Origin: Desulforapulum autotrophicum
Lineage (GTDB): Bacteria > Desulfobacterota > Desulfobacteria > Desulfobacterales > Desulfolunaceae
Length of the DNA: 64,000 nucleotides
Direction of reading: 5' to 3'
NCBI GenBank assembly: GCA_020723285.1
Contig: DYJE01000025.1
Location: 1-64,000 of the forward strand
Part shown: in pieces, positions 1 to 11,467 of the stretch
How the letters are laid out: each line of letters opens with the position of its first letter
How positions within the stretch are numbered: position 1 is the first letter of the stretch
Program-made: the position numbers and the translations under genes
Notes under the pieces: generated by a model
The model's input: the letters and a program-made list of their open reading frames with translations, nothing else
What the model was told of the DNA's origin: nothing
Databases searched by the model: none

Positions 1-15
1 TAACGCCGCATATGG

Positions 16-49
16 GACTTTTTACGACGCCATCGATGTTGGACGTTCG
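16..49. repeat. Copy 1 of a short dispersed repeat
   Basis: Two blocks, GACTTTTTACGA-n2-CCATC (16-34) and GTTGGACGTTCG (38-49), recur at 41748-41795. The first block matches 17 of 19 bases and the second differs by one deleted base. Both copies lie a few tens of bases beyond the stop codon of a minus-strand gene. Function unknown. Confidence 0.45.
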
Positions 50-76
50 TTTTTTTTTACCTTCGTCTTTTGCCTT

Positions 77-2803
<2,727 letters not shown>

Positions 2804-3436
2804 ATGAAAAAGTCAGTGTTAATTTTCAGCGTATTTATAGCCATATTATGCGCTTCGGGCACAGCTTCGGCCGTTCCCACCACATGGACGGACTACATCG
2901 ATTTTCAGCCGGATATTCTGATTCCGCCCACCCATTATTATTCACACAACATCGCGGACGCCGCATCAGGTTCTTTTGCATCATGGCTGATGGGTGGCAA
3001 TGACACCATTGACTCATTCAGCCTTCAGGTCGCCATTTATGATGACAACCAGAGCACGGTTTCATCCCACTATGGCGTTACACATTGGGTCGATTTCTGG
3101 CTTTTCAGCTTCCCTGTTTATGGCTGGACAACAGTGGTCACACCTGACGGCACTGAAACGGCCATGGTTTCTTTCGGCCTTGAAGATCATTCATTTTCGT
3201 TTACTGACGGGTCGCAGACATACACCGGGAATCTGGGCGGAACCATTGATCTGTACCTTGATGGGCGATTGAATGTGAACGTCAGATCCACGGGTGGAGA
3301 TTTTTATCTTGCATCCTCCCTGCTCACAGTGAACGGAGACAATGGCACAGCACCGGTTCCCGAACCTGCCACCATGCTTCTTCTTGGTTCTGGGTTAGTC
3401 GGACTTGTCGGGGCTTCCAGAAAAAGAAAAAAATAA
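2804..3436 (+). CDS. PEP-CTERM sorting-domain protein
   Basis: A 210-residue exported protein. It has an N-terminal signal peptide (about residues 1-24, ending ASA) and the C-terminal sorting signal VPEPATMLLLGSGLVGLVG followed by the basic tail ASRKRKK. In this family an exosortase removes the tail and the protein goes to the surface or matrix; no exosortase is in this window. The middle is rich in aromatic and small polar residues, contains no cysteine and matches no domain I recognise. TAGGAG sits 7 bases before the ATG. A sigma-54 promoter lies upstream and a hairpin terminator follows. Confidence 0.9.
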   Translation: MKKSVLIFSVFIAILCASGTASAVPTTWTDYIDFQPDILIPPTHYYSHNIADAASGSFASWLMGGNDTIDSFSLQVAIYDDNQSTVSSHYGVTHWVDFWLFSFPVYGWTTVVTPDGTETAMVSFGLEDHSFSFTDGSQTYTGNLGGTIDLYLDGRLNVNVRSTGGDFYLASSLLTVNGDNGTAPVPEPATMLLLGSGLVGLVGASRKRKK

Positions 3437-3454
3437 TTTTTTTAGGTTTATCCG

Positions 3455-3486
3455 GGCGGGGTAGAAATACTCCGCCTATTTTTTAT
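3455..3486 (+). terminator. Rho-independent terminator
   Basis: GGCGG-GGTA / GAAA loop / TACT-CCGCC forms a 9-pair stem with one G-T pair, followed by TATTTTTTATT. It lies 18 bases after the PEP-CTERM stop codon. Confidence 0.8.
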
Positions 3487-3806
3487 TCCTTTCATTAAAA
3501 ATTAACTCGGTTGAAATTCCGTGAATTGCACCACATCGTTCTTCCCCATGCAGGGCCCGCCTATAACAAAAAAAGAGTGGAATCGTGACGTAATCCGATC
3601 AAATTTGCATTCGGCACAAAAAAAATCATCTTGACGCCATACCTTACGATCGGTAGTATTTTGAGAGTTAATGAAAGCCCCGAAAAAAATGACTCCGTGC
3701 AAGACTCACGAATCTTGCAGTTCCGGCGAACCCGCCTTGCTGTTTAGGATCCTGACGGGCCGTCTTTTTACATTCTGACAAACATCTGTAAGCAAAGGAG
3801 CCACGA
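3487..3806. other. Intergenic region before the solute-binding protein
   Basis: About 320 bases without a convincing gene. A 66-codon minus-strand frame at 3502-3702 has no ribosome-binding site or recognisable domain. A short inverted repeat GCAAGA/TCTTGC lies near 3699-3718. No clear promoter was identified. Confidence 0.5.
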
Positions 3807-5075
3807 GTGCCACATCCAGGGAAGATTTTTTTCACCGCGATCGTTTTCCTCTGCCTCGCCTTTTCAGCCTGTCGGCAGACACCTCAGGTCACGGTGGATG
3901 TAACCCTGGCCCACGACAAAGGTAACCTTCCTCTTTTTCAGGAAAACTTTGTCAAACAGGGAGACATGGCCCGGAAAGCCATGGGCGTCGGCATCCGCCC
4001 GGTTCCCTCGATCACCCCGGATCTTTACTGGCACCAGATGATGGCCGGTCTGCCCACAAACCAGGCCCCGGAGCTGTTTGTCTGGTGGTCCACCTTCAGG
4101 GCCCGGGAACTGGTCGAACATGGATTTGTCACTGATCTTACGGACCTTTGGGACAAATACGCCGCCGATTACGCGCCGGAAATCCGGGAGGCGTTCACCG
4201 TCAAGGGACGTGCTTACGGTTTCCCCTATGTGATCGAATACTGGCCTGTCTGGTACAACAAGCGGATATTCAAGCGACTGGGCCTGAAGACCCCGTCCAC
4301 ATGGACGGAGTTTATCGCCGTCTGCGAGGCCTTGAAAAAATCAGGCGTAAAACCGATTCTCTGTTCCCTCCAGAATAACTGGCCGGCCTTTATCTGGTTC
4401 GAGGAAATGGTCATCGGGGAAGACCCGGAACTTTACAAAGGTTTGTGCCTGGGCAAAGTGAAATACACGGACCCCAGAATCGTCAAAGCCTGCCGGGTCT
4501 GGAAGACGATGATCGCCAAGGGGTATTTCACCGATCCCTCGGTCAATATGCTGACCAATGCCGGACATCTGTGGAACAACGAAACCTGCGGCATGACCTT
4601 GTGCGGAAGCTGGTATTATTCGACGGTTCTTGTGGCTCAGGGGGTCAAGGAAAGCGATATCGGCTGGTTCATCCTGCCGTCCCACAACCCCGAGGCAGGC
4701 TTGAACATCGTGTTTGAAGTGGGGCCGATATTTACCGCGAAGAACGCCCCCAACGCCCGCGCAGCCCGGAATCTGGCCGACTGGTGGATGAGCCCTGAAG
4801 GCAACGCCAGTTTTGCCACCGTTCATCAGAGCTGCCCGGCCAACCGGAACGCCGACATCAGCCACCTTCCCGAAATCAAGCGGAACCTGCTCGAACAGAT
4901 CGAGACGGGCCACTACAGGCGTCTCAACCGCTACTGGGAAGCCACCCCCGCATCGATCAGCGGAGAGGCGGTGATCAAACTCGGTGAATTTATTTTAAAC
5001 CCCGAAAGCCTGGAACGGGTTCTTGCCGACATCGAAGGGATCGCAAAGGCGCATTGGGCCGGAGAGCGGCCATGA
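3807..5075 (+). CDS. Lipoprotein extracellular solute-binding protein, family 1
   Basis: A 422-residue periplasmic binding protein of the sugar or polyamine type. The start is GTG with AAGGAG 6 bases upstream. The signal peptide ends in the lipobox LAFSAC, so the mature protein should be lipid-anchored. Family features include the WNDPDG-like WYNKRIFKRLGL segment, the ETCGMTLCGSW ligand-pocket region and a C-terminal helical lobe. No ABC permease or ATPase gene is nearby. Instead the stop overlaps the start of a hybrid histidine kinase as ATGA. I infer that it feeds ligand information to the kinase rather than serving import; the ligand is unknown. Confidence 0.85.
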   Translation: MPHPGKIFFTAIVFLCLAFSACRQTPQVTVDVTLAHDKGNLPLFQENFVKQGDMARKAMGVGIRPVPSITPDLYWHQMMAGLPTNQAPELFVWWSTFRARELVEHGFVTDLTDLWDKYAADYAPEIREAFTVKGRAYGFPYVIEYWPVWYNKRIFKRLGLKTPSTWTEFIAVCEALKKSGVKPILCSLQNNWPAFIWFEEMVIGEDPELYKGLCLGKVKYTDPRIVKACRVWKTMIAKGYFTDPSVNMLTNAGHLWNNETCGMTLCGSWYYSTVLVAQGVKESDIGWFILPSHNPEAGLNIVFEVGPIFTAKNAPNARAARNLADWWMSPEGNASFATVHQSCPANRNADISHLPEIKRNLLEQIETGHYRRLNRYWEATPASISGEAVIKLGEFILNPESLERVLADIEGIAKAHWAGERP

Positions 5076-7387
5076 AACTCCGAACCCGGTTCATCATCGT
5101 CATCACTTCCGTGATCACGGGACTTATGGCCATATCGGGTTTGACGTTTTTTTTGATTGTAAGCATCAACCATCTGAATCAGGCCGACGCCATCTGCAAC
5201 AGCACGGTCATGACCCTCAAGCAGCTTCAGCTTTCCACGGCCCAGCTTCTGAACACCCAGGAGCTGGACAACGCCTTCAGGAAATGGAAGTATGTCTACA
5301 GCGCCTTTGAAAAAGAGCTGGAGCGTTTGAATACAAGCTCTCATATCCACCATTTCCTGGCTGACCGGGACAAGGAAGCCACCATCCATGCCATGAACAC
5401 GTTCTGGGCATTTACCCAGGAAAAAACGGTCCGTGTCGAACGGGATCTCCGGAAAATCCTGGACCGGCCCAATCCTTCAAGGGACGGCCTGATCTATCAG
5501 TACGCCGACACCCACGATCACGAACTTCTGGCAATCCGGAACACCATCGACAGCGCCCTGCTTTTTCTGGAAGCGGAATTTGAAGTCAGACTCACCCGTC
5601 TGATCACCATCGTCGAGGAGGAAAAAGCCAGGCGGATCGGTCGGCTGACACTCCAGGTTTCATGCATCGGCCTGGTGATCTCCGTGATCGTGTCCACGAT
5701 CCTTGTCACTTTCCTGAACCGGCTGAGGACCTATCTGGGTGAACTTCACCATGCCATGAATATCATCGGTCAGGGCAATTTTTCACGGAAGCTCCTGATT
5801 CCCGGCGACGACGAACTGAGCCTCATCGCCAGCGCCATCAACACCACCACCGATGCCCTTTCGGACATGCACGAACAGTTGAGGCAGCGTGTGGCCGAGA
5901 TCTCTCTGGCCAAGGAAAAAGCCGAAGCCGCCAGCCGGGCAAAAAGCGTGTTTCTGGCCAACATGAGCCATGAAATCCGGACCCCCCTGAACGCAGTCAT
6001 CGGGTTCAGTGAACTGTTGGCCGCCCAGGTCTCGGACAAAAAACAGAAAAGCTGGCTCACCGCGATCCGGACATCGGGAAAAAGCCTGCTGATCCTCATC
6101 AACGACATCCTTGATCTATCCAAAATCGAGGCGGACAAACTTCACATCCAGGTCGGACCGTGCAGTGTCAGGAGTATCGTTCATGACATGGAGAAAGTGT
6201 TTTCCATCCAGGCTGCCGGAAAAAAGGTCCGTTTTTTCATTCATATGGACGACAGCCTGCCTGAGGTCCTTCTGCTGGATGGGATCCGGCTCCGCCAGGT
6301 GCTGCTCAACATCGTGGGCAACGCCGTCAAGTTTACGGCGGAAGGGCATGTACTCGTTTCGGTGCACTGGGTGGAACGGCCCGGACTGTATGGAAAAGCT
6401 CTTCATCTGTCCGTCGAAGACACGGGAATCGGTATTCCCGAAAAGGATATTCACAGGATTTTCGAGGCCTTTGAACAGCGCACGGGCCAGGACAGCAGCG
6501 TTTACGGCGGAACCGGACTGGGCCTGGCCATCTCCCGGCGGCTGGTGGAGATGATGAACGGATCGATCTGGGTTGAGAGCCACGTGAACCAGGGAAGCAC
6601 CTTTCATATCCTGATCCGTGACGTTGAAATCTCATCCGGGGCAGTGCCACGCCCAGTGGAACCCTCTGCCCGCCACATACGGTTTGAGACCGGAACGGTG
6701 CTTGTGGTCGACGACATGGATTCCCAGAGAAGCCTGCTGGGTTCATGGCTCAGTCAGATCAACCTGACAGCTGTCATGGCCAGGGACGGGCGCGACGCTC
6801 TGGACCAGGCAAGGGCTCTTACACCGGACCTGATTTTGATGGACATACGCATGCCGGGAATGGACGGGCTCACTGCGGCGAAGCGTCTGAAAGAAGAACC
6901 TGTGACCCGCCATATCCCCATTGTGGCCGTCACCGCCTCATCCCCCGGTGAAAACGCCAGAACCATCACGGACAGCAGTTTTGACGACTATCTGTTCAAA
7001 CCCATTGATATTGACAGGTTTCTGGCCGTTCTGGCCCGGCACCTCAAAATAGGGCCGGAGACCTCCATGACCGGTGGATCGGCCGAAGACCTTACGCCCC
7101 AGGCCCGGATCATTCTTCCCGGCGTGAGCCGGATTCTGGAAAACGAATTTACGGAGCGCTGGGGCCGTTTTCGCCACCAGCCGCCCATGGACACGGTGAG
7201 GGCCTTTGGTGAAGAGATCCGGGACCTGGGTCTCGACCATGGCATCGGAATGCTGTCCACATACGGAGAGGATCTGATCACCCACGTGGACGCCTTTGAC
7301 GTCGCCCAGATGCAGGCGACCATCGACGCCTTTCCGGGACTTGTCCAAACCCTAAAAAATCTTGCAGGAGAACACCATGTCGACTGA
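5072..7387 (+). CDS. Membrane hybrid sensor histidine kinase/response regulator
   Basis: A 771-residue kinase. ATG 5072 is preferred over the in-frame TTG at 5054, since it has GGAGAG upstream and an ATGA overlap with the binding-protein stop. Order of parts: membrane helix about 6-32, a periplasmic helical sensor of about 160 residues, membrane helix about 193-215, HAMP, HisKA with FLANMSHEIRTPLNAVIG (His about 300), HATPase with DTGIGIP and GGTGLGLAIS, then a receiver with phospho-acceptor Asp in LILMDIRMPGMDG and Lys in LFKPID. A tail of about 110 residues follows without a recognisable HPt histidine motif. The sensor region probably reads the neighbouring lipoprotein. The downstream regulator gene overlaps it by 11 bases. 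Confidence 0.93.
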   Translation: MKLRTRFIIVITSVITGLMAISGLTFFLIVSINHLNQADAICNSTVMTLKQLQLSTAQLLNTQELDNAFRKWKYVYSAFEKELERLNTSSHIHHFLADRDKEATIHAMNTFWAFTQEKTVRVERDLRKILDRPNPSRDGLIYQYADTHDHELLAIRNTIDSALLFLEAEFEVRLTRLITIVEEEKARRIGRLTLQVSCIGLVISVIVSTILVTFLNRLRTYLGELHHAMNIIGQGNFSRKLLIPGDDELSLIASAINTTTDALSDMHEQLRQRVAEISLAKEKAEAASRAKSVFLANMSHEIRTPLNAVIGFSELLAAQVSDKKQKSWLTAIRTSGKSLLILINDILDLSKIEADKLHIQVGPCSVRSIVHDMEKVFSIQAAGKKVRFFIHMDDSLPEVLLLDGIRLRQVLLNIVGNAVKFTAEGHVLVSVHWVERPGLYGKALHLSVEDTGIGIPEKDIHRIFEAFEQRTGQDSSVYGGTGLGLAISRRLVEMMNGSIWVESHVNQGSTFHILIRDVEISSGAVPRPVEPSARHIRFETGTVLVVDDMDSQRSLLGSWLSQINLTAVMARDGRDALDQARALTPDLILMDIRMPGMDGLTAAKRLKEEPVTRHIPIVAVTASSPGENARTITDSSFDDYLFKPIDIDRFLAVLARHLKIGPETSMTGGSAEDLTPQARIILPGVSRILENEFTERWGRFRHQPPMDTVRAFGEEIRDLGLDHGIGMLSTYGEDLITHVDAFDVAQMQATIDAFPGLVQTLKNLAGEHHVD

Positions 7388-7955
7388 AAACGCCCCTTCA
7401 TCTTTTTCCATTCTCATCGTCGACGATGAACCCAAAAACATCCAGCTTCTGGGCAGTCTGCTCCGGGAAGAAGGATATCTGGTGGAATTCGCCCTGGACG
7501 GAACCAAGGCCTTGAACTGGCTCGATGCCAAGCCCTTCGACCTGGTGCTTCTGGACATCATGATGCCGGGCATGGACGGTTACGAAGTCTGCCGCCGCAT
7601 CAAGGAAAACCGGGGCACCAGCCATCTTCCGGTGATCTTTCTGACGGCGAAAACCGAAACCGATGATATCGTCCGGGGGTTCGAGGTGGGCGGGGCGGAT
7701 TACGTCACCAAGCCCTTCAAATCACCCGAACTTCTGGCCCGTGTCAAAGTCCGGGTGGAAATGAAGCTTCTGCGCGGACTGATTCCCATCTGCGCCAAAT
7801 GCAAGTCGGTCCGCGATGACGAAGGCAGCTGGGAACGGATCGAATCTTACATCCAGACCCGGTCCCAGGCCCTTTTCACCCACAGTCTGTGCCCCCGGTG
7901 CTCCGATGCCATGTACGGGCACGAACCCTGGTACAAACCGTTTAACGGGAAATGA
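7377..7955 (+). CDS. Response regulator with C-terminal Cys-rich zinc-finger-like tail
   Basis: A 192-residue single-receiver protein. ATG 7377 has GGAG 6 bases upstream and overlaps the kinase gene; a TTG at 7362 is less likely. Residues about 10-125 form a receiver with IVDDEP, the phospho-acceptor Asp in LVLLDIMMPGMDG and the KPF lysine motif. The tail has ICAKCKSVRDDEGSW and, further on, LCPRCSDAMYG, giving two Cys pairs that could bind zinc. This tail recurs in regulators of related bacteria and has no known DNA-binding function. The most likely input is the adjacent hybrid kinase. Confidence 0.88.
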   Translation: MSTENAPSSFSILIVDDEPKNIQLLGSLLREEGYLVEFALDGTKALNWLDAKPFDLVLLDIMMPGMDGYEVCRRIKENRGTSHLPVIFLTAKTETDDIVRGFEVGGADYVTKPFKSPELLARVKVRVEMKLLRGLIPICAKCKSVRDDEGSWERIESYIQTRSQALFTHSLCPRCSDAMYGHEPWYKPFNGK

Positions 7956-8016
7956 CGGACCCCGTGAGAAACCTCAAGTCACGATCTGTCACAATGCAAC
8001 ACTTAAGGATGACATC

Positions 8017-9102
8017 ATGAATCAAAGAACACGGAACATGCTGATCGTTTGGGCGCTGATCATCGCCACGGTCTATGTGGGAAATTCCCTTTACAGCCAT
8101 CTGTTCCTGACATCGGACAGCCCGCGGGCCGTTTCACCCAGAGGTGATCTGGCGGTGTACGAACGGTCGACCATGGAGATTTTCGACACGGCGGCCCCTT
8201 CGGTGGTGTACATCTTCACCGAAACCTCGGTGCGTGGCTTTTTCGGCACGGAAAGGACTCAACAGGGAACCGGATCGGGTTTCCTTTGGGACAAGGCCGG
8301 GCATGTGGTGACCAATTTCCATGTGATTGCCAACTCCCGGCGCATCCAGGTAAAACTGGATTCGGGCAGCGTGGTGGACGCCTCGTTCGTGGGGGCTTCG
8401 CCGGAGCATGATCTGGCGGTGATCCGGCTTCGAAACCTTCCGTCCAGAATCATGCCCATTCCCGTCGGCACATCGGCGGATCTCCGGGTGGGCCAGTCCG
8501 CCTTCGCCATCGGCAACCCGTTCGGTTTTGACCGGACGCTCACCTCGGGCATCATCAGTGCCGTGAACCGGCGTCTGCCCACCTCCACGGGCAGGGACAT
8601 GGTGGGCCTGATCCAGACCGACGCCGCCATCAATCCCGGCAATTCCGGCGGTCCCCTTCTGGACTCCGCGGGGCGGCTGATCGGCGTGAACACGGCCATC
8701 ATTTCCGAATCGGGCAGCAGCGCGGGCATCGGTTTCGCCGTTCCCGTGGACACGGTGAACACCATCGTCCCCGTCCTGATCCGGGATGGCAAGGTTCCCC
8801 GTCCCGGCATCGGCATTTCTGCCCTGCCTGACGAGGACGCCGCCCGGCTGGGGATTCCCGGCATCGTCATCGCCAAGGTCCTGCCCGGCTCCGAAGCAGA
8901 CAAGGCCGGACTTTCAGGCATCGACTACCGCAACCAGACCCTGGGCGATGTGATCGTCGAAGTGGAAGGCCGTTCCGTGGCCGACATGGCCGAGTTTCTC
9001 CGGCTCATCCAGGACAAGGCCGTCGGCGACAGCCTCACCCTCACCGTGGAACGCGACGGGGTCCGGCGTGAAGTGAAGGTTCTGGTGATGGATATTTCAT
9101 GA
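8017..9102 (+). CDS. DegS/DegP-like S1C serine protease with one PDZ domain
   Basis: A 361-residue envelope protease. ATG 8017 has AAGGA 7 bases upstream; an upstream in-frame extension overlaps the regulator gene and is rejected. One N-terminal membrane anchor (about 8-30) is followed by the trypsin-like domain with the triad His102 (TNFHVIAN), Asp132 (PEHDLAVI) and Ser210 (INPGNSGGP). A single PDZ domain covers about 265-355. One PDZ plus a membrane anchor is the DegS layout, where the PDZ senses misfolded outer-membrane proteins. No sigma-E or RseA partner is nearby, so the target is unknown. Confidence 0.92.
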   Translation: MNQRTRNMLIVWALIIATVYVGNSLYSHLFLTSDSPRAVSPRGDLAVYERSTMEIFDTAAPSVVYIFTETSVRGFFGTERTQQGTGSGFLWDKAGHVVTNFHVIANSRRIQVKLDSGSVVDASFVGASPEHDLAVIRLRNLPSRIMPIPVGTSADLRVGQSAFAIGNPFGFDRTLTSGIISAVNRRLPTSTGRDMVGLIQTDAAINPGNSGGPLLDSAGRLIGVNTAIISESGSSAGIGFAVPVDTVNTIVPVLIRDGKVPRPGIGISALPDEDAARLGIPGIVIAKVLPGSEADKAGLSGIDYRNQTLGDVIVEVEGRSVADMAEFLRLIQDKAVGDSLTLTVERDGVRREVKVLVMDIS

Positions 9103-9131
9103 TCGCAGGATGTTGAATCCATTCCTCCCCG

Positions 9132-9160
9132 TTGACAAAAGCAGAGGAAAGGACCATATT
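9132..9160 (+). promoter_or_regulatory. Possible sigma-70 promoter
   Basis: TTGACA at 9132-9137 and CATATT at 9155-9160 with a 17-base spacer, ahead of the 79-residue gene at 9197. The -10 box matches 4 of 6 positions. Confidence 0.4.
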
Positions 9161-9196
9161 TTCTAAAAATAATCGGGATGTTGACACGAGGTCGCT

Positions 9197-9436
9197 ATGC
9201 GAATCATCGGAAAAAGGAAGGAACCCGTTCCAACAGGTAAACCCACCGCAGAGAATCTTATCCGTGGTGCAAAGATGAATGAAGAAATGCAGAAACTGCC
9301 AACTGGCAATACAACCTTTATTCCACGGGGAAAGGTATACCGGTTCAAAACAATGGATGAAGCCAACCGGTTTCAGGAACAGTGCCTGGTTGAAGGTGTT
9401 GCACGACAAAGGGTATCAGCCCGGAAAGGGGAATAA
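9197..9436 (+). CDS. Small hypothetical protein next to a decayed nucleotidyltransferase
   Basis: A 79-residue basic, probably cytosolic protein with no membrane segment and no domain I recognise. It starts MRIIGKRKEPVPTGKPTAEN and ends in a helical segment FKTMDEANRFQEQCLVEG. The nucleotidyltransferase remnant begins 3 bases after its stop, so the two were probably co-transcribed. This arrangement, a small partner followed by an MNT-type nucleotidyltransferase, resembles small two-gene modules. A toxin-antitoxin or housekeeping link is a guess. Confidence 0.55.
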   Translation: MRIIGKRKEPVPTGKPTAENLIRGAKMNEEMQKLPTGNTTFIPRGKVYRFKTMDEANRFQEQCLVEGVARQRVSARKGE

Positions 9437-9439
9437 CTT

Positions 9440-9699
9440 TTGGATGAATCTTACAGCAGACCGGCGACGATAGCGGACCTGTTAAACCTGGTCAGGTCTT
9501 TGAACGCCAGCCATGCACAATACATACTCATTGGCGGATATGCCTTGTACGCGCATGGAATTCACAGAGCAACCGAAGATATTGACATCCTGGTTCCATA
9601 ATAGAAGGCCTGCTTCTCACGAAACAAAGTATGCGTGAAAAAGATGCCATGGACCGCAAATTGCTCGAAATGATCTTGAAACGGATAAACGGAAGTTGA
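9440..9699 (+). pseudogene. Internally deleted nucleotidyltransferase (MNT/DUF6036-like)
   Basis: Reading from TTG 9440, 53 codons give an intact family N-terminus with the substrate-binding YILIGGYALYAHGIHRATED and the catalytic IDIL, then TAA at 9599-9601. From 9604, in another frame, 31 codons encode GLLLTKQSMREKDAMDRKL, which looks like the C-terminal end of the same family, then TGA at 9697. About half of a normal protein is missing between them, so this is a deletion pseudogene. Codon use looks AT-richer than the flanking genes, which suggests acquisition followed by loss. Confidence 0.7.
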
Positions 9700-9793
9700 T
9701 GAAAATTTTCGCCGCCGCGAAAAGTCTCCTGTTTTTTATCGCCGTTCGTGATAAAATGCCTGTCTATATCGATATCCCATCATCAGGTGGCCC

Positions 9794-11467
9794 ATGGAAC
9801 GGATCGGTCCGTATAAAATATCCCATCTCATCGAGGAAGGCGGCGTGGCCGCGGTTTACCGGGGAGTCCAGGAATCCCTGGACCGCCCGGTGGCGGTCAA
9901 GGTGCTTCAGCACCGTTTTTCCGGCGACAGCCGCATCGTGGATTACTTCAACCGCGAATCCCTGATCATCGCACGACTCAACCATCCCAACATCATTCAC
10001 GTCATCGACCGTGGCCTCACCGAGGACGGCAGGCCCTATTTCGTCATGGAATACATCGACGGAACCCATGTGGCCCGTCTGATCATGGAAGGTGCCCTGA
10101 CCTTCGCGAAAAAACTGGATATCCTGATCCAGACCTGCAAGGCCCTGGCCTACGCCCACAAAAACGGCGTGATCCACCGGGACATCAAACCGGCCAACAT
10201 CCTGGTGGACCACGACGGCCATGTCCATGTGGCGGATTTCGGCATCGCCCGCTTTTACGAAAGTGACGGGGACGGAACATCGGAAAACCGGGCCGAACGT
10301 CTGGGAACCCCGTCCTACATGTCTCCGGAACAGCTGAAGGATTCCCGGTCTGTCTGTTTCGCCAGTGACATCTACAGTCTGGGCGTGGTGATGGCTGAAA
10401 TGGTCACGGGAAAGCGTTTCCCGAAGAATCACGACCTGCCTTCGCCCCTTTCCCCGGACGTGCCTGAAGAGCTTGAGCAGATGATCCTCCAGTGCGTGGC
10501 CCCGTTGCCTGAAAACAGGCCAGCCTCGGTGGAGCTCATCAAGACCCGCTTGTTCATGCTGTCCCAGGGAGCCCATATCGGAGCGGAACGTCGGCGGCAG
10601 GCCATGGGCGGGGTTCCGGCCATGAACGACATTTTTACCGTTCTCGATATCCTTCGCGAAACGGACAGCGGGGCCACCTACCTTGTGCGCCACAAGCAGA
10701 AAGACCAGCTCCTGGTGGCCCGAACGTTCAAGGCCATGGCCAGCGGCATCAAAGCCGCCGGGCTTCTCATGAATCTCAGGCACGATCATGTGGCGGCCAT
10801 TCAGGGCGTATCGGGCAATACGGCCAGCCATATCGTCGTGATGGAATATCTGCCCGGCGGAAACCTGGCAGACCGGATGGTCATGCCTCTCGCATTTCAG
10901 GAGGCGGTCCGGATCATGGAGGCGGTGTGCCAGGCCCTTCAGTTTGCCCACGCCCACCGTATCACCCACGGCAACCTGAAGCCGTCGAACGTTCTTTTCA
11001 CCCAGACCGATGATGTGAAAATCACGGATTTCCGGATGAACGACACCCGTGACGACACCGGTTCAGGTGATTTCAACGCAAGGGTCAGGAATGACATCCG
11101 GTCCTGCGGCAACCTGCTCTACGCCATGATCATGGGCGCGGATCCTGTTTTCGATGAAAACACCCCGTCCACGGAAAAAAACCTGAAAACACTTCCCCGG
11201 CCGGTCCGGAATCTGGTCCTTCGCCTTCTTTCCGGCAGCGACGACACGCGGTTCGTGTCCATGAAAGAAGCTGTTGCGGAGATCCTCCACATCCAGGGAG
11301 ACGAGATCCTTTCGGACAAAACGGTGATGGATCTTGAAAGACCCCGCTCAAAAAAATCCGGGACACACTGCGGCTGTGTGTTCGGCAGCCGGAAATTCTG
11401 GCAGATCGCCGGGATGGCCGTTTCAGCCATGGTTCTCATTGTGATGGTTCTGGTGTTTCTCGCCTGA
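9794..11467 (+). CDS. Membrane Ser/Thr protein kinase with a second, degenerate kinase domain
   Basis: A 557-residue protein with two kinase folds in tandem. Domain 1 (about 7-255) has Lys36 in VAVKVL, HRDIKPAN with catalytic Asp130 and DFG at 148-150, so it should be active. Domain 2 (about 280-500) keeps the fold, for example VVMEYLPGGNLAD, but has VARTF in place of the VAIK lysine motif, HGNLKPSN in place of HRDxKPxN, and DFR in place of DFG. It is therefore predicted to be a pseudokinase. A single C-terminal membrane helix (about 535-556) tail-anchors the protein with both domains in the cytoplasm. AGGTGG precedes the ATG. No phosphatase or obvious substrate is adjacent. Confidence 0.9.
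   Translation: MERIGPYKISHLIEEGGVAAVYRGVQESLDRPVAVKVLQHRFSGDSRIVDYFNRESLIIARLNHPNIIHVIDRGLTEDGRPYFVMEYIDGTHVARLIMEGALTFAKKLDILIQTCKALAYAHKNGVIHRDIKPANILVDHDGHVHVADFGIARFYESDGDGTSENRAERLGTPSYMSPEQLKDSRSVCFASDIYSLGVVMAEMVTGKRFPKNHDLPSPLSPDVPEELEQMILQCVAPLPENRPASVELIKTRLFMLSQGAHIGAERRRQAMGGVPAMNDIFTVLDILRETDSGATYLVRHKQKDQLLVARTFKAMASGIKAAGLLMNLRHDHVAAIQGVSGNTASHIVVMEYLPGGNLADRMVMPLAFQEAVRIMEAVCQALQFAHAHRITHGNLKPSNVLFTQTDDVKITDFRMNDTRDDTGSGDFNARVRNDIRSCGNLLYAMIMGADPVFDENTPSTEKNLKTLPRPVRNLVLRLLSGSDDTRFVSMKEAVAEILHIQGDEILSDKTVMDLERPRSKKSGTHCGCVFGSRKFWQIAGMAVSAMVLIVMVLVFLA

Noticed and set aside
3502-3702. 66-codon minus-strand frame
   Set aside because: No ribosome-binding site and no recognisable domain; treated as chance.
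3745-3775. Possible terminator GACGG-CCGTC-TTTTT before the solute-binding gene
   Set aside because: The stem has only 4-5 pairs with a tiny loop and there is no gene for it to end.
9794-11467. Second kinase domain as an active kinase
   Set aside because: The Lys, HRD Asp and DFG positions are all substituted (VARTF, HGN, DFR), so it is described as a pseudokinase.
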